A stretch of 13,148 nt of DNA from Chromera velia (taxonomy: Eukaryota > Sar > Chromeraceae), in the NCBI GenBank assembly GCA_018398765.1, contig JAHBMJ010003173.1:1-13148 (forward strand). Direction: 5' to 3'. Positions 1 to 8,635 of this stretch are shown here, in pieces (position 1 is the stretch's first letter; each line of letters starts with the position of its first letter). The translations under genes and the position numbers were made by a program. The notes under the pieces were generated by a model that saw only the letters and a list, made by a program, of their open reading frames with translations, was not told the DNA's origin and did not search any database.

Positions 1-1488
1 AGGCGGGAGGAGACGAGACGACTGAGCCTGAACGGAAGCTGCTGATGCCGCTGAAGCACCAGGATGACGCTGCTGGTGCTGTTGAAGCGGGAACCGAAAC
101 GCACCGGGGGGCGGGGGTTGGGGAGGGACGGGAGAGAGTAATGGAAACTGACCGCCCCTGTGGGCTTCGGATTCATCCCTAGGTCTCATATATTCGTCCC
201 TATTTGCTTCTATTTTCCTCCTTGCAACCCCCCACGGAAAAGGTTCCCCCCCGGGAAGACGAATCTCTTGAAGGACCCTAGACTGTCCCTCCCCCCCGCC
301 TGTGCAGACAGACAACACACCACCACCACCACCACGCAACATCTCACCCCCCGTTTCCCTGTACGCAGACCCATAAGCAGAGGACGAAGAGGAGGAAGAA
401 GAAGAGGTCGCTCCGGAACATCCGGAGGAGAGAAGCACACCCTGAGTTAAGCCGCCTGCGTGCTGCTGGCCGTCTTGACCCTGTCTCTGCCTGCCCGCCC
501 CCCCTCTTGACTTCTGGGAGCTTTCTTTTCCGTCTCGAGAATTATCGGATTTTCGTTTCCGAGACGAGAAGGAAAGGGGACACTCAGGGTCGGGGAGGGG
601 AACAGAAAAAGGACCTGGAGGGTAACCGAAGGGCGAGGTATCCCCCTCCCCCTGGGACTCCTCATCTCCTTCTGCCCCTCCCTCTCCCTCTGCCTCCCCA
701 AAGTCCAACTTTTCTCGCTCAGCTTCCACCCCCTCCCTGACCTTTTCGATTAAACACACAAACTCAGACGAGGCGATGAAGTTCTCGGACAAATTCGGGG
801 TTTTCTTGCCTTCCTTCAAAATCAAGATCGCCTTCCTCTTCAGATAGTGAAACCTATTCTTCACTTGTTCAGTTGTCCTCCCTGCAGCCAGGCAGGCGCA
901 AAGGAAGGAACACAAACAGACGCACAAACAAGAAGTTTGGTACACCGCTGTACATGACGTGGTATTGGTTAAGCAAAGGAATGAAAAGAAGCCAGGAAGG
1001 AAGGATGATTTGTACAACAGAAAGAAGGCGCCTGCCTGAAGAAGGAAAAAGGGATAAAGGAACGAAGGAAAGAGCGAGCAAGTACTCGTATACTTAGGGC
1101 CTCCCAACCGAAGTAGCGAAAAACTGACCTGTCTGAATCTTTTCAGAAATCTGCTTCCACTTGTTACCCTGAGAGGGAACAACAACGGAAGCACAAAGTG
1201 CGTCAAGTGAACAGCACGAGCAGGCGGCAAGCACGCACCGTATAAGAAAGACTGACGAGCAAGCTCGCTGAACACAGTCAGTGAAAATGGGGCACACCTC
1301 TTGGAAAGAAAAAAGAAAAGCGCAGAGAAGAAACCCCACGGAAAAAGAGGAGCAAAGAAGCCTGGAGGGAGAGGTAGCGAAAAGGACACAGAGGAGGTGC
1401 GAGTGCGCATCCGATTTGAATACAGTGAGAAACACTGACAGACGGCATGTCCACGAAACAGGCAAACGCGAGCACATTCCTCTCACAT

Positions 1489-1541
<53 letters not shown>

Positions 1542-1547
1542 GCAAGA

Positions 1548-1587
<40 letters not shown>

Positions 1588-2575
1588 AGAAGGAGGAAGA
1601 TGAGAAGGAGGAAGAGGAGGAGAAAGAGGGAGAAGTGACAGGCAAACAGAGGACGGCTGCAGGCAGGCAATGCGAGAGAGCGAGAGAGAGACAGGCACGA
1701 GTAGGCAGAAAAGAGTCATGGAAGACTTTCGAATGGGAAGACAGACTTGAATCAGCAGCGGAACACGGAAACGCGCCCACCTGAGAAAAAGACACTCCTT
1801 TGGTTGCGGGTCGGATACACAAGACACCCATGTGGCCCGAAGCAGGGCAAAGGGGACAGGCGGGAATCGGGTGCAGTGGGCAGGCTGACAGGCAATGCAA
1901 ACTATCACAAGGCTTGACTGACATTTTCCATCTGCAACTTCAGCAGTTCATAGTCTTCCTGCTCAGTCCATTCCCCTCTATGAACGTGAGGGTCCAGTCT
2001 CTCCTTCCATCGGTCTTTGCACTGCCGTGCTGCGCGCAAACAAAGAACAAAAGACAAGGGAACATACAGATGCCGACACATCCTGCCAGGGGGCATAAAT
2101 GGAACTCTCCTCAAGAGGGGGAAGCCCAGGGAAAGGTTGGAGACAGACACGGTGTTGCCCGCCACAGAATTCTCTTTTTGCCAACAATTAACTAGCTGCA
2201 AACGAAAAAAAAAACAAGGACCCACCAGTTCGGTCGATTCCCGACTGCTGCATGAGCTGCGCGACATTCTTCCAGCTGCAGAGCGCAACGAAGCAGAGGC
2301 AAAAGGTGTAAATGAAGAAAGGGAAAGGATTCGAAGAAAACTGAGAAGGAGACGAGCTTCGAGAACTGCATGGAGAGAAACTCACTCGATGTTTCCGTGA
2401 GTCAGCTCAGGCAACCCTTTCATCACATCCTCCAGCCTGGCATCCTCGTCCGGCGTCCATTTCCTTCCAGGCTGCAGAGGATGCATCAGGAGATGTAAGT
2501 GATTGGTTCAATCAGGCACAAGATTCAAAAAACGCAACGGCATGGAACTCGACCAACCTGTCTCGCCTCTTTCAT
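1..2575 (-). CDS. R2R3-type MYB DNA-binding protein (spliced, 3' end beyond left edge)
   Basis: Probable nuclear transcription factor with two MYB/SANT repeats. Exons in transcript order: 2575-2558 (putative start, six residues), 2471-2386, 2275-2226, 2029-1923, 1168-1129, and 881 down to position 1. All junctions are GT...AG and the frame stays open throughout, giving at least 394 residues. Repeat 1 (about residues 9-65) opens RKWTPDEDARL and ends ARQCKDRWKERL. Repeat 2 (about 66-118) opens RGEWTEQEDYELL, continues GNKWKQISEKI and ends GRTTEQVKNRFHYLKRK; its third aromatic is F rather than W. A basic SRKRK at about residue 200 is a possible nuclear signal. The tail is low complexity: acidic/Gly, then Ser, Gly, Pro and Gln runs. 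Family membership is clear from the tryptophan pattern and the RQCKDRW and VKNRF motifs. The start exon is the weakest part because its donor is GTTGGT. Target genes are unknown. Confidence 0.86.
1169..1922 (-). other. Long MYB intron carrying CA and GA microsatellites
   Basis: This 754-base intron lies between the exon ending in QMEN and the exon beginning GNKWKQI. Read on the gene strand, its donor is GTCAGT at 1922-1917 and its acceptor is CTCTCAG just above 1168. It contains the CA and GA tracts at 1491-1586. Frames that stay open through it give only runs of Cys-Val or Ser-Leu from the dinucleotide repeats, which are not protein. Both flanking exons are needed for a full second MYB repeat, which supports its removal. 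Confidence 0.8.
1491..1586. repeat. Compound microsatellite (CA)25 then (GA)n
   Basis: A pure CA tract covers 1491-1540 and is followed after a short spacer by a GA tract at about 1552-1586. Both lie inside the long MYB intron. On the transcribed strand they read as TG and CT repeats. Purine-rich degenerate GAGGAA sequence continues to about 1640. Confidence 0.95.
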
Positions 2576-2736
2576 TTTGGATAACAGTTTGCAACAGTAA
2601 AATAGAACTTCGCGAGAGATCAGGAAACGAAACGTGCATCAGATTCAAGAGCAAACGACAGGATAAAGCATACCGTGGCCTATACGGTCGTGAGGAAAGA
2701 AGATGGAAGATGATGGAAGGTCTTCCTGAGAAGAAA

Positions 2737-2761
2737 GTATATAACTTAATATAAGTATATA
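2737..2761. promoter_or_regulatory. TATA-like AT stretch, possible MYB core promoter
   Basis: GTATATAACTTAATATAAG followed by TATATAG is the most AT-rich short stretch near the proposed MYB start, about 165-185 bases upstream of it. It is near-symmetrical, with TATA-like motifs on both strands. Position and composition are the only evidence, and the transcription start is unknown. Confidence 0.3.
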
Positions 2762-2795
2762 GCTGATTGGCAACAGAAAGATCTCACATGGATCG

Positions 2796-3016
2796 GGGGC
2801 CGTGACCCAATCCAATCCGAATTCCAAAATTCTGGTGTCCGATACCATCTCTTGCCCCCCCCCGGGCCCCCCCCCCCAATACATAGGCGCGGTGGACGGG
2901 ATCGGACCGGACGTCAGTCGTGTTTTGGGCGTGCCACGAAGGGTCCGACCACCGTATCAGCGGCCCCCCCCCCTTATATCGGGTACCACCCGATACCAGA
3001 ATTTTGTCACGGCCCC
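2796..3016. mobile_element. Short inverted-repeat (MITE-like) element, TCG flanks
   Basis: GGGGCCGTGAC at 2796-2806 is the exact reverse complement of GTCACGGCCCC at 3006-3016. Further in, AAAATTCTGG on the left (2826-2835) matches CCAGAATTTT on the right (2996-3005), so the arms are longer than the perfect ends but the left one has an insertion of about 18 bases. The trinucleotide TCG flanks both sides (2793-2795 and 3017-3019), as a 3-bp target-site duplication would. The interior has long C runs, and a tight hairpin ATCGGGT-acc-ACCCGAT lies at 2978-2994. There is no coding capacity. The mobile-element reading is an inference. Confidence 0.55.
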
Positions 3017-3077
3017 TCGTACGTAAAACTTACTGCGCGTGCGTCAGTGACAAAAGACAAAACAGAGCGCGGGCACG

Positions 3078-3099
3078 TATATATAGGCGCGCGCGCGCC
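3078..3099. promoter_or_regulatory. TATATATA next to a GC alternating palindrome
   Basis: TATATATA at 3078-3085 is directly followed by the 14-bp palindrome GGCGCGCGCGCGCC at 3086-3099. It lies about 375 bases before the VTT ATG and could be a TATA box for that gene. The alternating GC run is of the kind that can adopt a Z-DNA form. Function is inferred from sequence and position only. Confidence 0.3.
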
Positions 3100-3460
3100 A
3101 GCAATCGGTCTTTTCCATTCTTTTCCGATTTGGGCGCGATATTTGGGCGTCTCGCCGCGTCGTCCGACAACAGAACAGTTCCCCACTTCGTGAAGTCGAG
3201 AGGACCAATGACACCATACACGGTCATCCCCAGCTTAAATATCCAATTGACTGGCCGAGTGCTGTTCGAAGAGGTGACGCCTCCAGTTTTCTTGAGTTCA
3301 GTCGCGGAAACTTAATGAAAGCGCTCCGCAGATTTTCTATCCGGACTCAGTCGACCATCAACTGCTCTTCTGCATCAAGACGATAAATTCGAGGCGTCGT
3401 CAGCAGGGCTCCACAAAAGGACAGGAAGAGGCAGCACTTTCAGTGTCTCTAGGCAGGCTG

Positions 3461-6311
3461 ATGAGCACAGTCTGCACGGAATCGAAACGGGGCGGCGGGG
3501 AGCAACCAAGCAATGACGGCAAAGGCGGATCTGAAGATGCAAACGCAACCGCGTCGTCTTCCTCGCTTCTCCAGAGTTTGCTGGGAGGAAACAAAACTGG
3601 GTCGAAGGGAATAGGTGTCTACGGATACTTTTTGTCAGTCTTTACGTGCGTTCGGAGAGCACGTGCGCGAGAACCTTCTGTAACGAGTTCCTCTCTGTTA
3701 TGATTTCCTCTGTTCTGTTTGCGTTTTGAGAAATGGAAAAGGCAGTCCACTGCTCTTTTACTCTGGCTTCTTTCTCTTCGTCAATCTCTTTGCAGGACAG
3801 CCGTTCTGTTCGCTGTCGTCTCCTACAAAGGAGGCAACACAATCAAGTCAGCCAGCCGGCATCAGTTTTCCTTCCACACATCTGCGTTCTTCGTTTTTTG
3901 TCTTCTAGTTCTAGTCAAAAGTCCAGTTCTGCTCATGCGCCTTCTTCGCTCCATGAGTTGATTAGTCCACCAGAATTGAAATTGTGCACCTTTGTTCATG
4001 AAGAAAAGAACGTTTTTTGTATCAATTCCGCGTGCACGTGCAGATGGTTTCTCGGCCAGCTCCCGCAGATCCAAGCCACTGTGCCTAATGGTTTCCTCCT
4101 CTTAGGCTTTCTGACGGTGGCAGTCCTCCTAGGTCTGCCCTGCACCTTGATAGAGATAGGCGCGGGGTTTGTTTTCGGTTGGTGGGGCCTACCCATTTCT
4201 GTTGCCGGGATCTGCGCAGGATCACTGGTCAGTCACTCAAGTTCTTTTCTCAGATTCACACAAGACCAAAGCAATGTGTTGGAAAGAAACGCCAAAAAGG
4301 CGCGGTACGCCTGCATGTCTACTGAGATTCGTGCGCCTCTTTGGGGCAGCGCGTTGAAGGGACAAGGAAGCAATGCATGCTTTTTTGAGAGGATCCTCTG
4401 CTCGGTTCTTCGTTTGCACACCCGTCCATTTTGTCTCTCCTTTTCGAATACCTAAAGGTGCACGTGTATCACCGCATGTCGAGGGAAGGAATGGTGTGCG
4501 TGCGTCAGTTTCATTTTGTTAGCCGTCTTTTTTCTTTCGTGTGATAGTTCTCTTTCATTCCATCCCTTCCTATGGGTGATGTCTGGTTGTGTGCACATCT
4601 GCAGACGGTGTTCGCAGTGATCCGGTCTCCCCTGTTCGCCTCCCTCAGGGCCCAGATCAACGGACAAAAGCAGGTGCAAATCCTCGTGAGGGCCGTGAAG
4701 AGACAGGAGCTGAAGTGAGTCGAGTCATTAGACAAACGAGAGATGTTGTGTGAAGCATGTGTGAGAGTGTCGATATGGTTCGATGCCCTGTCTTTGGCTG
4801 GACACACTTTGGGTGTGCGTGTGACCTTTGAGGGCCATCAGAAGAGAGGAGTGGGGGCGAGGCGTGAAATTTCTGCCTTGGTGTTTGAGTAACAATTTGA
4901 GGGGTGAGAAAGGAGACACTAGCCTCCGGTTCGGGAAGTTCCGAGAGCAGTTGCAGGAAGAAGAAAACGCATATCGGTCCCCCTGTTTCTGCGTTTTTGT
5001 CTTGAACGTGCGCGCGTGCGTCAGCGTGTGTTTTAAGAAGTTGCATTTTTGTATCTGCTCTCTCTCGGTGCGCATGCTGTCTTTTTTGTCTTACTGTCTG
5101 CCTGCATGTGTGTCTGACTAGGGCAAAAGAACAGATCCAAAGAGAAGAAAGGGGCATTGCAGTCTATTGCTTCTGTTTTCTTCGTGTGGGAAACGATAAA
5201 GGGAACCCCAGAAAAAGAAAATGAAAGAGAAATGGAACCCCAGAAAAAAAAAAAAGGTCATATTTGCTGCTGCTGCTGCCTCGTTTAAGCAAAAGGACGA
5301 GAAAAGAAACGAACACGTCCAGATGGAAAGAATGTGGAAGTGCAAAATCGTAAGCCTGCACTGGGCAAGGAAGGGCCGCAGGCTACGCTCAAGGCCTGGA
5401 GCTCTGTTATCCTTCTACTGAGAGAGCGCGCCAAAAGAAGAAAGAAAAAAACAGAACAGAATGAAGAAAGAGAAAAAGGAAACGAAAAGACGACAGAGTC
5501 TGTCTGACTACATCTGTGTGCGACTGTTGCTATGTCTCTGCAGGTTTCTCTTTCTCGGCCGACTGGCCACTGTGCCAATCTGTGTGAAGAACTTTTTTTT
5601 CGCAGTTTTGCCCGTCTCCTTTCCCAACTATCTTCTGGTCAGTCTGTCTGTCCATTTGCCATGTCAGTCTGACGGTCCATGAGTCTTTTTGAGAGCCTGT
5701 CAATCAGTCTGTCGGTAGGATTCGGCCGTGGGTCGTTTTGGATTACGCCTTTTGATCGGTATGCTGTCCTTTTGAATACGTGTGCGTGCGTCAATTTGCA
5801 TTTTTCTGTTTCTTGCATTGCAGGCTCTGTTCGTTTCTGCCTGGGTGTCGTGTCCTGCGTGGGTGTACACAGGCATTTCGACACGATCGTTGGTGGAGGA
5901 GCTGGGAGAGGGGTTTTTCGATTTTGCCCCAGAGGGGGAAGGAGAGAGTAGGGGAGCGGGAGGGGAAGATTTTGTACAAGGGGAGGGACGACGCGTGTGG
6001 ACAAATGAAGAGAGGGCAGCCGCGATTTCAGACGTGATCAGACGAATTTCGGAAAAGGGTGGGGCTCTGAAGGTCGGTAGGTCAATGGGCAAGGTGGATG
6101 GGTGGCTTTCGCACTCATTCAGTCGGTGTCTGAAAGGTTGTCGTCTCGAAAAGAACATCTGGCTGTTCGTGTTTCGTTGTGGTTTGGGTCTTTACAAAGG
6201 AATCAACGTTAGAAACCTCCTTCCTCCTCCTTCATCTGGGGTTTCCTTCCAGTCACAAGTGCAGTTCTTAATTTCATGTTGAATTAATTGCCTTTGAGTC
6301 ACTGGTCTCAC

Positions 6312-6347
<36 letters not shown>

Positions 6348-6780
6348 CCTGTGTGTGTGCGTGTTCCTGCAGATCGTTGCCTTAATAGGCGCAGGCGTGA
6401 TTTTCCTGGTTCTGGGGCATCTGGCTATGTACGAATTCAAAGCGATGACGGCGGAGGCAGAGGAAGAGGGAAGGGCTGCTGCTGGAGGGGGAAACGAGAA
6501 AGAAACAGAGCGTGTAGATAAGGGCAAAGGGGGGCAGTCAGAGCTGCTGGTCGTCACCCCGTCAACGGTGCACTCAGGGGAACTCTCACCCTCTTCTTCT
6601 TCTTCGTCTTCTTCGTCCTCTTCTGCCCCTACGGCCTCCTCCTCAAAGAACGCGGGGGGGACGTCCTCCTCCTCCTCTGCCTCCTTTGCTGAGTCCACAG
6701 CTGTAGAGTCGGACTGGCCGTCTGATTCACCAGAGCCGCGGCACAGGTTGCCAGAGGCACGCAAGATTGTCACAGAATGA
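3461..6780 (+). CDS. VTT-domain (SNARE-associated Golgi / TVP38-TMEM64 family) membrane protein, seven exons
   Basis: Polytopic membrane protein of the DedA/VTT family, whose eukaryotic members sit in endomembranes and are linked to lipid scrambling, vesicle traffic or autophagy. Exons: 3461-3633, 3796-3846, 4044-4227, 4605-4714, 5544-5637, 5824-6072, 6373-6780. All introns are GT...AG and the frame is kept, giving 422 residues and a TGA stop. Residues 1-49 are Ser/Gly-rich; 51-69 are hydrophobic (GVYGYFLTAVLFAVV, split across exons 1 and 2). Exon 3 has hydrophobic 91-107, then the family signature GAGFVFGWWG and AGICAGSL (114-136). Exon 5 has the second signature, LGRLATVPI then PVSFPNYLL (177-204). 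Exon 6 has a hydrophobic start and an acidic/Gly stretch. Exon 7 has a final membrane helix (288-305) and a Ser/acidic tail. The start is the only in-frame ATG in an open stretch beginning at 3296; an extra 5' exon is possible. The substrate is unknown. Confidence 0.88.
4715..5543 (+). other. Long VTT intron 4
   Basis: This 829-base intron has donor GTGAGT and acceptor CTCTGCAG. It joins an exon ending CTG-AA to one beginning G-TTT, restoring a Lys codon and the family segment KFLFLGRLA. Open frames inside it are short and low complexity. I see no extra exon that keeps the frame, but a small alternative exon cannot be excluded by eye. Confidence 0.75.
6315..6344 (+). repeat. (CT)15 microsatellite upstream of the last VTT acceptor
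   Basis: A pure CT tract followed by TCCCCTGTGTGTGTGCGTG lies about 28 bases before the exon 7 acceptor (CCTGCAG, exon from 6373). It is placed where a polypyrimidine tract would be expected. Confidence 0.93.
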
Positions 6781-7520
6781 AAGGAGGAGAGAAAAGTTGA
6801 GGATGCGGGCGACCTGACTCACTATCTCGACTTGCTATGTAGAAGGGTCCAGACTCCAGGCGGGCAGTGGTAGGATGGTTCTTGTTGAAAGAAATCACAT
6901 GGGTTGCGGCAGCTGCATGCAGGTGGGAGATGGAAAGGTTGCTTCGTGTGTGTGTGCACGGACGGATCTTGTGCAGCTGGACTGACGAATTGTTGCATGG
7001 TGAGCGGGTGTGTGTGCCTCCCTCCCTCTGTTCTTGATGAGAAGTCGAGATGAGTCAGACATCCGGGACTAGCTGTCAAACGGCCAGCCAGTTGTTGAGG
7101 GGAAGGGTGGGTGGGTCCCTCTGTTGGCTGCATGCAGTGAGAAGAGTTGCACTGCACTTTTTGGCTCGGTCTGTCTTGTCGTCTGCTTTCCTCACGTGCT
7201 GTTTTGTGTGGATTTTTCTTTGTACAAAGAACACAAGAAAAGAAAAGGGTCTATCTACTTTGTTGGGTTGGTGTGAGGGGGGAGCGGAGGAGAAGTTTGC
7301 GCGTGATTTGTTCGACCTGGTATCCCTGGGTCATCGCTGTCGTTTTGTATTTTTGGCGATGTGCTGGGGGGAGGGGGGGGAGGGTTGAGACATTTGGGGT
7401 TTGGAAAATTCAAACAAAGCCGGACTCAATTTTTGTTCAATCAATTAACAAACAAATTCGTTCGATGAATGGAGAGATAGCCGATGTTCTCTCTATCTTC
7501 TTGACGGTCTCTAGGATCTG

Positions 7521-7580
7521 TGCGTGTGTGTTGCGCCTTCCTGTTTTGCGTGCGTGTGTGTTGTGCCTTCCTGTTTTGCA
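7521..7580. repeat. 30-bp tandem duplication
   Basis: Two adjacent 30-bp units, each running from TGCGTGTGTGTTG through CCTTCCTGTTTTGC, differ at two positions (one in the middle and the last base). No open frame of note uses it. It looks like a recent local duplication. Confidence 0.9.
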
Positions 7581-8332
7581 CGCGAAGGGAATCGGTGACG
7601 GGATTTTGTGAGAAAAGAAGCACAGCGGGGGAAGCACAAGGAAGGAAGGAGGGAAGGAAGGAAGGATGCATTGCCTCTTCTTTCTCCAAGGGCTTTCCAT
7701 TCCACTAACGTTCGTTCTGTGAACGTTCAACTACCCTGCCTGAATTGCTTCTCTTGCATGGCTTCATTCTTTTTCCTTTCCCTTGAGCCGTTTCTTTGCT
7801 GATGCTGCAGCGGAGACAGCGAGAAGAAGGATGACGATCACGTCAGTAACGTGTGGAGAATCCTGCTGAGTGCTGTCTCTCGGGCACAGACAGCACGTGT
7901 GCCTTTTTTTGTCATGCATGTGCTTGGAAGAAAGAGAAGCAGCGAATCAGGGCTTCCCTTCTCTTCTGCATCTTCAAAAACCAACAATGAACAGTCGTTG
8001 TCCAACTACGCATGCATGCTGAGCCTGCCTCCCTTCAAGTTTGTTCGCTTGGTTTGTTGGTTGGTTGGTTCGCTGACTGTGTGTATGATACGGATGAAAT
8101 CCTTCTTCCCTTTCTTGCACAAATCGATGTCTTCATCGATGTCAATGGCGTATTGGAAGCATTGCCTTGCGTGCATGGGAAGAGAATTCAGTCAGTGAGT
8201 GCATGATAAGGCGAATTCTTGGACGCTACAGGTAAGAAGCCTTCGTTCCATTCCTGAAGGCAGTGCTTCAAGAGACCATTTGAAGCTTTTGTGTGTCCTT
8301 ACTGGAGTCTCTCAAGAGGGAGCGCTGCATGC

Positions 8333-8333
<1 letters not shown>

Positions 8334-8373
<40 letters not shown>
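8334..8373. repeat. (GT)20 microsatellite
   Basis: An uninterrupted GT tract of about 40 bases. It is complementary to the CA tract at 8558-8635. Confidence 0.95.
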
Positions 8374-8377
<4 letters not shown>

Positions 8378-8557
8378 CGGGGCCAATTGAATATTGTTGA
8401 CTGCTTGAAGTTTTGAACCATTGACAAGCAAGCAAGTGCCCAAATCCTTTTGTCTATCCTCGACAAGCAAGTCGGCGTTCCCTCCAGATTCTGCAGTCAA
8501 GCCTTCAAAGACACACACATTTGAGGAGAGAAGCTCGTGAGCGTGAGCCCCTGAAGT

Positions 8558-8604
8558 CACACACACACACATACACACACACACACACACACAAACACAC
8601 ACTC

Positions 8605-8635
<31 letters not shown>
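8558..8635. repeat. Interrupted (CA)n microsatellite
   Basis: A CA tract of about 78 bases with a few interruptions (ATAC, AAAC, CTCAC, CGC). Frames reading through it give Cys-Val or His-Thr runs that should not be taken as protein. Confidence 0.93.

Larger units (their letters stand above)
2576..3460. promoter_or_regulatory. Divergent intergenic region between the MYB and VTT genes
   Basis: About 885 bases separate the proposed MYB start at 2575 (minus) from the VTT start at 3461 (plus), so both promoters should lie here. The interval holds an AT-rich stretch at 2737-2761, the inverted-repeat element at 2796-3016, a TATATATA at 3078-3085 next to an alternating GC palindrome, and two copies of ATTTGGGCG at 3128-3136 and 3141-3149. 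The frame used by VTT exon 1 is open back to 3296 (a TGA lies at 3293-3295) but has no earlier ATG, so an untranslated leader or an upstream splice acceptor could lie there. No complete gene is visible. Confidence 0.5.

Noticed and set aside
1094-1924. 276-codon minus-strand open frame through 1094-1924
   Set aside because: Most of it is Cys-Val and Ser-Leu runs from the CA and GA tracts in the MYB intron. Only its ends overlap true exons; the real protein splices across it.
3733-4455. 240-codon plus-strand open frame read as a single exon
   Set aside because: Only 4044-4227 of it is coding (VTT exon 3). The rest reads through introns, and the true upstream exons are in phase only after splicing.
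4657-5157. 166-codon minus-strand open frame
   Set aside because: It is antisense to VTT exon 4 and its following intron, has no recognisable domain, and conflicts with the well-supported plus-strand gene.
6312-6773. 153-codon minus-strand acidic open frame
   Set aside because: It is the mirror of the Ser/acidic tail in VTT exon 7; Ser codons read in reverse give Glu-rich sequence.
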